A stretch of 64,000 nt of DNA, taken from contig JBPOHE010000084.1 in assembly GCA_052035915.1 (NCBI GenBank), positions 1 to 64,000 on the forward strand. Reading direction: 5' to 3'. The notes below the pieces were generated by a model. The model was not told the DNA's origin. It made no database searches and saw only the letters and a program-made list of their open reading frames with translations. Shown here piece after piece: positions 7,671-15,619 of the stretch (position 1 is the first letter of the stretch; the number at the start of each line of letters is the position of its first letter). The stretch is from JBPOHE01 sp052035915 (GTDB taxonomy: Bacteria; Pseudomonadota; Gammaproteobacteria; Chromatiales; Chromatiaceae). Both the position numbers and the translations under genes were made by a program.

Positions 7671-9188
7671 ATGAGCTGGGTGCTCAATATCGTCAGCAAC
7701 TATCTCCGCTTCCTGGTGGGGATGGTGCTGGTGTTCTTTCTCACCCCCTTCATCCTCGCCCATCTCGGCATGGATCTCTTCGGTCTCTGGTCCCTCATCT
7801 TCGCCGTGGTGGGGATGTTCGGTCTGCTGGATCTGGGCTTCGCCACCGCGGCGGTGAAATACGTCGCCGAGCATGCCGGGCGCCAGGACCACGAGGGCCG
7901 CAACCAGATCCTCTCCACCCTGTTGGTGATCTATTCCGGTCTCGGGATGCTTTGTCTGTTCCTGGTGGTTTTTTTGGCCAAGGGCACCGGTGGCTGGTTC
8001 GAGCTGACGACCACACAACGCGACCAGTTCAGCTTGGCGCTCTGGATGCTCGGCGCGGCGGTCGCCCTGGGCTTTCCCCTCAGCCTGTTCAAGGCCGCCC
8101 TGGTGGGCAGCGGTCGTCAAGCGCTGGTGAACGGGATCGAACTCGGCATCAGCCTGGTCAATGCCGCCGCCGTGGTGCTGGTGCTCGATGCCGGTTATGG
8201 GTTGCCGGGGCTGGCCGCGGTGACAGCGGTCACCATGCTGGGCGCCAACCTCTTGCTCATCCCCTTCGCCTACCGTCTGCTGCCGAGGTTCTCGCTCTCG
8301 CCGTCTGGTTTTGCCCCTGGACGGGTAGGGGAGTTGCTGCACTTCTCGATCTATTTCTTCATCGCCAATGTGGCGGTGCTGGTGATCCTGCGCATCGACC
8401 CGGTGGTGATCAAGATGTTCCTGTCCTTGGAGGCGGTGGCCATCTACGCGGTGGCGGGGAAGGTGAGCGAGTACAGCTATCTGCTCAACAAACAGTTTTC
8501 TAATGCCCTCATGCCCCTGGTGTCTCAATCCTCCGGGGCGGGCGACCAAGCCACCGTGCAGCGGGTGCTGGTGGACGGCAGCAGATTCCTCCTCGCCATC
8601 GCCCTGCCTTTTGGCTCGCTGCTGTTCTTCTATGCCCCCGAGATTATCCAACTCTGGATGGGTAAGGAGTTCGCCGAGTCCGCCAACCTGCTGCGCCTCC
8701 TCTTGGGGGCGGTGCTGGGGACGGCACTGCAATTGAACGCCGCCAATGTGCTCGGCATGACCGGGCGACACAAATTCGTCGCCTTCGCCATGGGCGGCTC
8801 GGCGGTGCTCAACCTGGGGCTATCATTGTTGTTGATCCAGATCTGGGATCTCCCGGGCGTCGCACTGGCCACCCTGATCGCCACCCTGAGCACCGAGGTG
8901 CTGCTGGTGGTGCCTCGCGCCTGCCGGGAACATGGGATCCGTCTCTACGATTTCGTCCGTCGCGCCCTCTGGCCCACACTCCCGGCGCTCGTGCCCATGC
9001 TCGGTCTCGCCTTTCTCCTCGGCCATTGGCAGGCCCCCGACGCTTTTCTCTGGATCTTCCTCCAGGGCGGCCTCTGTGCCCTGGCCTATTTCCTGACATT
9101 TTTCCTGACCGGTCTGACCGAGGCCGAGCGCCGACTCATCGGCGACAAGCTGCGGCGCCGGACTTCGCACCCCTCATCCACCCCCTAG
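7671..9188 (+). CDS. Polysaccharide flippase (Wzx / MATE-like oligosaccharide transporter)
   Basis: 505 residues with about 12-14 predicted membrane helices and the typical Wzx start (YLRFLVGMVLVFFLTPFILAHLGMDLFGLW). These proteins flip undecaprenyl-linked repeat units across the inner membrane. Charged residues in the first half (DLGFATAAVKYVAEHAGRQD) are typical. It starts 21 bp after the phosphodiesterase gene and ends 8 bp before the acyltransferase gene, so the three are co-transcribed. No polymerase (Wzy) or chain-length regulator is in the window, so the pathway must be completed elsewhere or the product is a short oligosaccharide. Confidence 0.9.
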   Translation: MSWVLNIVSNYLRFLVGMVLVFFLTPFILAHLGMDLFGLWSLIFAVVGMFGLLDLGFATAAVKYVAEHAGRQDHEGRNQILSTLLVIYSGLGMLCLFLVVFLAKGTGGWFELTTTQRDQFSLALWMLGAAVALGFPLSLFKAALVGSGRQALVNGIELGISLVNAAAVVLVLDAGYGLPGLAAVTAVTMLGANLLLIPFAYRLLPRFSLSPSGFAPGRVGELLHFSIYFFIANVAVLVILRIDPVVIKMFLSLEAVAIYAVAGKVSEYSYLLNKQFSNALMPLVSQSSGAGDQATVQRVLVDGSRFLLAIALPFGSLLFFYAPEIIQLWMGKEFAESANLLRLLLGAVLGTALQLNAANVLGMTGRHKFVAFAMGGSAVLNLGLSLLLIQIWDLPGVALATLIATLSTEVLLVVPRACREHGIRLYDFVRRALWPTLPALVPMLGLAFLLGHWQAPDAFLWIFLQGGLCALAYFLTFFLTGLTEAERRLIGDKLRRRTSHPSSTP

Positions 9189-9196
9189 GCAAGTCG

Positions 9197-9832
9197 ATGC
9201 GCCTACTACTGCGTCTGTTGAAACAAGGGCTGAGCCGACTCCGTCTCGCCTACCATCGTCTGCGCCTCGGCGCCCTGGGCGAGGGGACGGAGATCGAGCC
9301 CGGGGTCAGTCTCCAGTATCCGGAGCGGATTCACCTCGGGGCGGGCACCCGCCTTGGGCGCCATGTCACCATCCGGGCCAATACCCAAGACTCTTCTGGC
9401 ATCCGTATCGGTAATCAGGTGCTGGTGCAGGACGGCGTGGTGATCAACGCCAACCAGGGCTCGGTGAGCATCGGCGACCGCTGCTGGCTGGGTCCCTTCT
9501 GCCTGGTTTACGGCAACGGCGGGGTGCGCATCGGCAAGGATGTCCTGGTCGCCGGACACACCAGCATCAACAGCGTCTCCCATCGCGCCGAGCGTTGCGA
9601 CATCCCCATCAATGCCCAAGGGTTGATCTGCGCCCCCGTGGTCATCGAGGACGATGTCTGGATCGGGCTCAACGCCGTCATCCTCCAGGGTGTCACCCTA
9701 GGTCGTGGCGCCATCATCGGGGCGGGGGCCGTGGTCACCCGGGATGTGCCACCCTGGTCCATCGCCGTTGGCGTCCCCGCCCGGGTCAAGGGCCGTCGCG
9801 ACGGCGCCCCGCCAGAGACCCGGTCGCCATGA
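9197..9832 (+). CDS. Hexapeptide-repeat (left-handed beta-helix) O-acyltransferase
   Basis: 211 residues. After a basic N-terminus the protein is a run of hexapeptide turns (IRIGNQVLVQDGVVINANQG, VRIGKDVLVAGHTSI, VVIEDDVWIGLNAVIL, GVTLGRGAIIGAGAVVTRDV), the WbbJ/maltose-acetyltransferase fold. The usual catalytic His is probably in the NSVSHRAE segment. It most likely acetylates a sugar of the polysaccharide built by the flanking glycosyltransferases. The ATG at 9197 is 8 bp after the flippase stop; the C-terminal ATGA overlap with the next gene indicates translational coupling. Confidence 0.88.
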   Translation: MRLLLRLLKQGLSRLRLAYHRLRLGALGEGTEIEPGVSLQYPERIHLGAGTRLGRHVTIRANTQDSSGIRIGNQVLVQDGVVINANQGSVSIGDRCWLGPFCLVYGNGGVRIGKDVLVAGHTSINSVSHRAERCDIPINAQGLICAPVVIEDDVWIGLNAVILQGVTLGRGAIIGAGAVVTRDVPPWSIAVGVPARVKGRRDGAPPETRSP

Positions 9833-11058
9833 AGATCATCCAGGTGCCGAGGCGGTTCGTCGCCAGCGAATGGGGCGGGACCGAAACCACCATCCTACAG
9901 ACCAGCCGTGCCCTACGGGCGGTCGGCCACGAGGTGGAGATCTTCACCAGCCTGGCCTTGTCCAACCAGAGGCGCGAGAACCTCCAAGGCGTTCCCATCC
10001 GCCGCTTTTCCTATGGTTATCCCTTCTGGGGACTCAGCGCCCAGGACAAGAAAGACATGGATAAGAAGGGCGGCAATCTGCTGTCCCTGTCCCTGCTCTG
10101 GGCGCTGTGGCGCGAGCCCGGGGTGGATATCCTCCATGCCCACACCGGCAAACGCCTGGGTGGCAGCGTGCGCAGCGTGGCCCGCCGCCGAGGCATCCCC
10201 TATGTGGTCACCCTGCACGGCGGGTTCTTCGCCGTGCCCGGGGCCGAGATGGAGCAGATGCTGGCGCCCATCCGCCGCACCTTCGAATGGGGGCGTCCCT
10301 TCGGCGCCCTGCTGGGCTCCCGGCGGGTGCTCCAGGAGGCCTCGGCGGTGATCTGCGTCGGCGAGGACGAATACCAGGCCGCCAGCTCCCAACTCCCTGG
10401 ACAGCGGGTGGAGTTGTTGCCCAACGGGGTGGACTGCGCCGGCTTCGCCCAGGGCGACGGCGCCGCCTTCCGCGCCGCCTACGGCCTCTCGGCGGAGAGA
10501 CGACTCATCCTCTGCGTCAGCCGCATCGACTATCAGAAGAACCAGATCGGGCTGGTGGAGGCCATGCCCCAGGTGTTGGCGCGCTGTCCCGAGGCCCACC
10601 TCGTCCTGCTCGGTCCGGTCACCATCGAAAGCTACCAGCAGCGTCTTCAGGCCAGGGTGCGGGAGCTGGGGCTCGAAGCCCGGGTCACCTGGATCCCGGG
10701 TCTGCGCGCCGATGACCCCCTCCTCATCGGTGCGTATCACGCCGCCGAGGTCTTTTGTCTGCCTTCGCTGCACGAGCCCTTCGGCATCGTCATCCTCGAA
10801 GCCTGGGCGGCCGGGCTGCCGGTGGTGGCTTCCCGGGTCGGCGGTATTCCGTCCTTCACCCGGGATGGGGAAGACATACTCCACGCCACCCCGGGAGACT
10901 CCGGCAGCCTGGCCGCCGCGCTGCTGCGTCTGCTCGAGCAGCCGGAGTTGGCGCGACGTCTGGCCGCCGCCGGCCAGACCAAGGCGCGTCGCGACTATGA
11001 CTGGAGCCGGATCAGCGAACGCCTGCTCGGCCTCTACCGCGATCTCGTCAGGCGCTGA
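9829..11058 (+). CDS. Family 4 glycosyltransferase
   Basis: 409 residues, GT-B fold. The N-terminal acceptor half begins MKIIQVPRRFVASEWGGTE. The C-terminal nucleotide-sugar half has the GT4 signature EPFGIVILEAWAAGLPVV with the E-x7-E pair, preceded by CVSRIDYQKNQ. It overlaps the acyltransferase gene by 4 bp (ATGA) and ends 2 bp before the next glycosyltransferase. It transfers a sugar from an NDP-sugar to a lipid-linked or polysaccharide acceptor; donor and linkage are not predictable. Confidence 0.9.
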   Translation: MKIIQVPRRFVASEWGGTETTILQTSRALRAVGHEVEIFTSLALSNQRRENLQGVPIRRFSYGYPFWGLSAQDKKDMDKKGGNLLSLSLLWALWREPGVDILHAHTGKRLGGSVRSVARRRGIPYVVTLHGGFFAVPGAEMEQMLAPIRRTFEWGRPFGALLGSRRVLQEASAVICVGEDEYQAASSQLPGQRVELLPNGVDCAGFAQGDGAAFRAAYGLSAERRLILCVSRIDYQKNQIGLVEAMPQVLARCPEAHLVLLGPVTIESYQQRLQARVRELGLEARVTWIPGLRADDPLLIGAYHAAEVFCLPSLHEPFGIVILEAWAAGLPVVASRVGGIPSFTRDGEDILHATPGDSGSLAAALLRLLEQPELARRLAAAGQTKARRDYDWSRISERLLGLYRDLVRR

Positions 11059-11060
11059 AG

Positions 11061-12200
11061 ATGCGCGTCCTCCATGTCCATGAGCGCGCCGGTTTCTATG
11101 GCGGAGTCGAGCAGATCCTTTATGACACCGCCGTCGGCCTGGGCCGGGTCGGCTGGCCTCAGGCCCTCTGGCATCGGGACCCCGATCCCCAGCCCGACTA
11201 TCTGGCCGCCTTCGCCCAGAGCGGGGAGGGGGAGGAGATCCTGAGCGGCTTCGCCCCCGATGTGCTGTTGCTGCATAAAACGGAGGATGCCGCCTTGGTC
11301 GAGGGTTTGGCGCGGCGCTTTCCCACCGCCCGCATGGTCCACGACCATGACCTGGTCTGCCTGCGAAGGCACAAATACTTTCCCCTCAACACCAGGGTCT
11401 GCGACCGACCGGCGGGGATCGCCTGTTACACCCATCTCTGTTTCTTGCAGAAAGCTCCGCCGGGCAGTTTGTTGCCCATCGCCCTGGCCCGGGTCGGCGA
11501 ACGCAAGGCGGCGATCCGCGCCCATCGCGAGGTGCGATCTTTTCTCGTCGGCAGTCGCTGGATGCGGCGCGAACTCGAAATGAACGGCATCGACCCGGGT
11601 CGCATCGAGATCATCCCCCCCATCCCCGCCGCTCTCGCCAGCGCCAAACCCTTGCCTCCGGTGGATGGTCCCGAGGTGCTCTTTGTCGGCCAGGTGATCC
11701 GCGGCAAGGGGGTGGATTTGCTGCTCCAGGCCCTGGCCCGGGTCGAACCGCCCTGGCACGCCAGCCTTCTCGGCAGCGGCAATCACCTCGACTTTTGTCG
11801 ACAGCTCGCGATCAGACTCGGGATCGGCGAGCGGGTGGATTTCGCCGGTTGGGTGCCCCATGACGAACTGGAAGCCCATTACGCCCGTGCCGCCATCGCC
11901 GTGGTGCCGTCCCGTTGGCCCGAGCCCTTCGGCATGGTGGGCATCGAGGCCATGGCCCGGGGGCGGCCGGTGGTGGCCTTCGCCGTTGGCGGCATCCCCG
12001 ACTGGCTGACGCACGAGGTCAGCGGGCTCCTGGTCCAGGAGGCGGACATCGCCGCCCTGGCGCAGGCGATTCAAGGCCTGTTGCGTCAGCCCGAGCGCGC
12101 CCAGGCCCTGGGTCGGCGGGCGGCCCGGGAGGTGGCGGAGCGGTTTCGCCATGAGGTCTATCTCGAACAGATGATTTCTATCTTGGAGGGCTTGGGATGA
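11061..12200 (+). CDS. Family 4 glycosyltransferase
   Basis: 379 residues, GT-B fold. The N-terminus MRVLHVHERAGFYGGVEQI contains the acceptor-side glycine loop. The C-terminal half has VLFVGQVIRGKGVDLLLQAL and the GT4 donor motif EPFGMVGIEAMARGRPVVAF. A Cys-containing insert with LVCLRRHKYFPLNTRVCDRPAGIACY in the acceptor half is seen in a subgroup of GT4 enzymes. Tightly coupled: it starts 2 bp after the previous stop and overlaps the next gene by 4 bp. The second of three glycosyltransferases in the operon. Confidence 0.9.
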   Translation: MRVLHVHERAGFYGGVEQILYDTAVGLGRVGWPQALWHRDPDPQPDYLAAFAQSGEGEEILSGFAPDVLLLHKTEDAALVEGLARRFPTARMVHDHDLVCLRRHKYFPLNTRVCDRPAGIACYTHLCFLQKAPPGSLLPIALARVGERKAAIRAHREVRSFLVGSRWMRRELEMNGIDPGRIEIIPPIPAALASAKPLPPVDGPEVLFVGQVIRGKGVDLLLQALARVEPPWHASLLGSGNHLDFCRQLAIRLGIGERVDFAGWVPHDELEAHYARAAIAVVPSRWPEPFGMVGIEAMARGRPVVAFAVGGIPDWLTHEVSGLLVQEADIAALAQAIQGLLRQPERAQALGRRAAREVAERFRHEVYLEQMISILEGLG

Positions 12201-13342
12201 GAATCGGGATCTCGGCCTTTGCCGCGGACGGCGGCAAATCGGGCATCGGCCAGTACATGATCAACATCCTGCGCCGCCTGCCAGAGCTGGCCCCGGAGGA
12301 TCAGTTCGTGCTCTTCGTCAACCAGGGGGATCGAGCGCTGTTCGATTTCGCCCACCCCCGGCTAGAGATCCATGCCAGCCCGGATTGGTCCGCCCATCCC
12401 CTGGTGAACATCTTCTGGCATCTGTTGCGCCTGCCGATGCTGTTGCAACGTCACCGCTGCGATCTGGTGTTTCTTCCCGCCGGCAACCGGCGGCTCGCCT
12501 GGTGGTATGGCGTCCCCAGTCTGGGTACGGTGCATGACCTTTCTCAATTGCACATCCCGCAGAAATACGATCCCCTGCGCATGTTCTATGTGATGCGGGT
12601 GTTGCCGCGGATGATGCGGCGCCTGACGCGGGTGATCGCGGTCAGCGACTCCACCCGGCGCGATCTGGAAAGTTACGCCAAGGTGCCTGGAGAGCGTATC
12701 GAGATCATCCCCAACGGGGCGGATCTGAGTCGCTTTTTCCCCCGCGACCGCGAGGCGGCGAAGACGGAACTCAGCGCCCGTATGGGTCTGCCCAGGGACT
12801 TTCTGCTCTACATCGCCCGTCTGGAACACCCGGGTAAAAACCACGTCCGCTTGCTGGAAGCCTTCAGCCGTTTGCAGGGGCTCACCCAGCGGCCCTACAA
12901 ACTGGTGCTGGTGGGTGGTCGTTGGAATGGGGCCGAGGTGATCGAGGCCAAGGTCAAGGAACTGGGACTGGAGAAACAGGTGATCTTTCCCGGCTTCGTC
13001 CCCAACGAGACCCTGCCGCTGCTCTATGCCGCCGCCGATCTGCTGGTCTTTCCCTCCCTGTTCGAGGGCTTCGGCATCCCTTTACTGGAGGCCATGGCCT
13101 CGGGGACGCCGGTGTGCGCCTCGAACATTTCCAGCCTCCCAGAGGTCGTCGGCGACGCCGGTCTGCTGTTCGATCCCATGGAGCCGGCCGCCATCGCCGT
13201 CGCCATGCATCGCCTGCTGGAAGATCGGGAGCTGCGCGAGCGACTCATCGCCCGCGGGCTGGCCAGGGCCCCGCGGTTCACCTGGGATCAGGCGTCGGCC
13301 CGGGTGGTGGAGGCGATACATCGCACGGCGAGTGGTGCATGA
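12197..13342 (+). CDS. Family 4 glycosyltransferase (mannosyltransferase-like)
   Basis: 381 residues. The N-terminus MRIGISAFAADGGKSGIGQY and the segment LGTVHDLSQLHIPQKYD are typical of WbaZ/MtfB-type GT4 mannosyltransferases; the donor site is EGFGIPLLEAMASGTPVCAS followed by LPEVVGDAGLLFDP. It overlaps the previous and following genes by 4 bp each. With the other two transferases it would build a repeat unit of at least three sugars. The mannosyl specificity is a family-level guess. Confidence 0.88.
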   Translation: MRIGISAFAADGGKSGIGQYMINILRRLPELAPEDQFVLFVNQGDRALFDFAHPRLEIHASPDWSAHPLVNIFWHLLRLPMLLQRHRCDLVFLPAGNRRLAWWYGVPSLGTVHDLSQLHIPQKYDPLRMFYVMRVLPRMMRRLTRVIAVSDSTRRDLESYAKVPGERIEIIPNGADLSRFFPRDREAAKTELSARMGLPRDFLLYIARLEHPGKNHVRLLEAFSRLQGLTQRPYKLVLVGGRWNGAEVIEAKVKELGLEKQVIFPGFVPNETLPLLYAAADLLVFPSLFEGFGIPLLEAMASGTPVCASNISSLPEVVGDAGLLFDPMEPAAIAVAMHRLLEDRELRERLIARGLARAPRFTWDQASARVVEAIHRTASGA

Positions 13343-13752
13343 CCAGTCACATCCGGGTGGCCGGACTGCTGCCGGCGATCCTGTTGCTCGGCTGTGTCAC
13401 GCCACCTCCAGTCTGCACCCAGGATACGGATACCCCGGCTTCCCGGATCGAGCCCGGTCAGTCCTCCGCGGCCTCCTGTCAGTCCATTCCTGCTGGAGCC
13501 ACCTCCGCCCCGGTGGAGATCGACGCCTCACCCACTCCGGCCCGTATCCTGGTGGACGGGGTCGAGATCGGGCCAACCCCACTGCGCCGCCATCTCTGGT
13601 ATAGCAGCACCACCCGCTTCATCCGCATCACCGCCGAGCCCCTCTACCCCGACCAGGGGCGGCAGGAACGCCTCATCCAGGTGCCGCCTCTACCCAGGCG
13701 CATCCAGTTTTTCATGAACAATCCGGCGGCCACGGATCGAGAGGCGAGGTGA
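13339..13752 (+). CDS. PEGA-type lipoprotein at the end of the polysaccharide operon
   Basis: 137 residues. A short lipoprotein signal ends in LLLGC (lipidated Cys about 19), then a Pro/Ser/Cys-rich linker. A PEGA-like motif follows (PTPARILVDGVEIGPTPLRRHL), as found in surface-layer-associated lipoproteins. The C-terminal half has no domain I recognise. The ATG overlaps the last glycosyltransferase by 4 bp, so it belongs to the operon and may help assemble or anchor the exported polysaccharide (inference). Several Cys in the linker (PPPVCTQD, ASCQSIP) are unusual for such a protein. Confidence 0.75.
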   Translation: MTSHIRVAGLLPAILLLGCVTPPPVCTQDTDTPASRIEPGQSSAASCQSIPAGATSAPVEIDASPTPARILVDGVEIGPTPLRRHLWYSSTTRFIRITAEPLYPDQGRQERLIQVPPLPRRIQFFMNNPAATDREAR

Positions 13753-13773
13753 TGAGTAGCCGGAAGAAGCTGA

Positions 13774-13883
13774 CGGGCCTGGGCGCTTTGGCTCGGTCAT
13801 TGTTCTCTTAAAGAGAACAATTAAGGTTTAATTGTTCTTTAAAAAAGAACAAAACCGGCCATTTTCGGTCGATGCCCGGAGCC
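13774..13883 (+). repeat. Palindromic intergenic element, copy 2 of 6
   Basis: CGGGCCTGGGCGC ... TTTTCGGTCGATGCCCGG. Hairpins GTTCTCTTAAAGAGAAC and GTTCTTTAAAAAAGAAC are separated by a 15-nt AAT...ATT spacer. It begins 21 bp after the lipoprotein stop codon and points the same way as the operon. The second hairpin changes the sixth base pair from C-G to T-A, keeping pairing. The rest of the 13753-14096 gap shows no gene. Confidence 0.9.
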
Positions 13884-14096
13884 AATGAACGCGCCTATCC
13901 ATTCCTGTTGAGCTGATCTCTTATCGGCGGATGAAGGGGCGGCGTCCGCGCCCGACCACTTGGAAGCCCGGACTGGAGGCGGAAAGGCGGTCACCCCACA
14001 GGTAAACCCTGTTGTGAGACAACTCGACTTTGGTCGACATCCTCGACGACCGGGCTCAATCTATACTTTTTACCAGCGGAGAGAGAGGGAATTTCG

Positions 14097-15449
14097 ATGT
14101 CGGAATCCACAAGCCTGCTTGGTCCGGTCTGGGGTGTCGCCCTCGCCGCGCTGGTGTTGGCCGGTTGGTGGCGGGCCATCGCCAGTCTACTCGACCTGCG
14201 CGACCACACCGATTCCAGGGCCAGCTGGCTGGCCGCTCTCCGGGGAAAGGGATACTCGGTGCGGCCCAGCCCCTGGCCGCGGGGGGTCTGGATCAGGGTA
14301 TCGACGCCTTTCCCCGCCTGGATCAGGATCCGTCGCCGCGGCCGCAGCCAGATCGGTTACCGGGGCGATGCGGCCAGAACCTCGGGAAACCTGGACTTCG
14401 ACAGTCGCTTCGAGGTGGATGGTCCCAGCCGTCATCGCACCCGGGAGTTCTTCGGCGGAGCCGAGATGCGGCAGTGTATCGCCGAGCTGTTCAACCAACC
14501 GGTCGAACGTCTGGCGCTGACGCCCGGGGGCCTCAGTGCCTGGATTCCGGCCAACCAATTCCGCCAACTGGGTTCGGCGAGTCTTCCCCGCATCGCCGGG
14601 TTGCTGCAACAGCTTTCCGGTCTGCCCCGCGCCACCCCTGGGGTGGTCGCCAAAGCCTCCCAGACTCCCCCGGTCGTGGCGCCCCTGAAAACCAAGGCCG
14701 CTATTCCTGTCCCGGCCAAGGTGGCCAAGCCGGAGGTTGGAGTCCAACCGGCGCGGGTTCCGTCCGGCCAGGTCAAGGTTCAGGCACTAGGATTTCCCCA
14801 TCTCCTTTATCCGGTGCGCTTCTGGTTGCTGATGCTGGGGATTCTGGGATTCTGGCTCCTGAGAGCGGCCATGGAGGCCTATCGCCCCCTCAATCCGGCC
14901 AGCTATCTGCTGGTCGAAGGGGGCGACTTTATCTATCAAGCCCTGGGGTTCGGCGGCGCCCTGGTGTTGGTGTTCAGTCTTCCCGCCCTCTTGCTGCGCC
15001 GCGGACGGCTATTCCGCCTCATCACCACGGCGGTCTTGGCCGCCTTCATGCTGCCCCTGTTCGCGGCCGGCCTCTTTGCGTCCGCCAACGGTTTACTGGC
15101 CGGGCCTCAGGAGCCGCCCCGGATGATGATGGTGCTGGGGAAAGAGCTGCGGCGGGAGCCGGGTCGGGGAAGCGGGGGCTTCGGCATCGAACTGGATCCG
15201 AACGCCAGCCCGAGCCAGCAGGCGCTGACCGCCTGGGTCGGGCACTTCAGTCGTTTCGCCGCCAAGTCGGGGAAGGAGAGCTCGCCGATACTGACCCTGG
15301 TGTCCCTGGACGGCACCTCGGGCGCTCGGACGATCCAGGCCAAGCCGCGGGAGTTCATGGGGGTGAAGCCGGGAGACCTGGTCCGGCTGATCACCCGCCC
15401 CGGCTGGATTGCCGGGGATCTGGTCGTCCATCTGGAACCAGCCTCTTAG
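14097..15449 (+). CDS. Membrane protein of unknown function
   Basis: 450 residues with no family I recognise. One hydrophobic segment at about residues 8-30 is followed by a basic soluble region (about 40-180), a Pro/Val/Lys-rich linker (about 180-235), three or so membrane helices (about 240-340), and a C-terminal soluble domain of about 110 residues containing a Gly/Arg-rich loop. The C-terminus ends KPGDLVRLITRPGWIAGDLVVHLEPAS, which looks like a small beta-barrel fold. The ATG at 14097 follows GAGAGAGGGA. It stands alone between the palindromic repeat and the convergent RNase gene. Codon use matches the neighbours, so it is likely a real resident gene. Confidence 0.7.
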   Translation: MSESTSLLGPVWGVALAALVLAGWWRAIASLLDLRDHTDSRASWLAALRGKGYSVRPSPWPRGVWIRVSTPFPAWIRIRRRGRSQIGYRGDAARTSGNLDFDSRFEVDGPSRHRTREFFGGAEMRQCIAELFNQPVERLALTPGGLSAWIPANQFRQLGSASLPRIAGLLQQLSGLPRATPGVVAKASQTPPVVAPLKTKAAIPVPAKVAKPEVGVQPARVPSGQVKVQALGFPHLLYPVRFWLLMLGILGFWLLRAAMEAYRPLNPASYLLVEGGDFIYQALGFGGALVLVFSLPALLLRRGRLFRLITTAVLAAFMLPLFAAGLFASANGLLAGPQEPPRMMMVLGKELRREPGRGSGGFGIELDPNASPSQQALTAWVGHFSRFAAKSGKESSPILTLVSLDGTSGARTIQAKPREFMGVKPGDLVRLITRPGWIAGDLVVHLEPAS

Positions 15450-15484
15450 AAGCTATTTCCGAACCAGGTACTACCAACTTGTAG

Positions 15485-15504
15485 GTCGGCATTCCTATGC
15501 CGAC
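15485..15504. terminator. Hairpin between convergent genes (GTCGGCAT-TCCT-ATGCCGAC)
   Basis: A perfect 8-bp stem with a four-base loop lies between the convergent 450-aa membrane-protein gene and the RNase gene. The surrounding text TTGTAGGTCGGCATTC is also a common small dispersed repeat in proteobacteria, so it may be either a terminator or a repeat remnant. There is no T-tract. Confidence 0.45.
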
Positions 15505-15619
15505 GACCGATTCTTCACCCAATGGCGGCAAAGGGTTACCGCCCTACAGCTAGAACGCCAGCCAACCCGGAGTGGTCGCGCACACCGCTTCCGGCGCGAT
15601 GCTGCTTTGACCTTGCCTT

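Noticed and set aside
6732..8771. Long minus-strand open frame (679 codons) opposite the phosphodiesterase and flippase genes
   Set aside because: Its translation is a His/Gln/Gly-rich string with no domain, the usual shadow of GC-rich codons; the plus-strand genes have clear motifs and tight operon spacing.
14030..15484. Second long frame overlapping the 450-residue membrane protein gene
   Set aside because: Gly/Arg/Ser-rich without hydrophobic pattern; the other frame has a proper start with ribosome site and clear membrane segments.
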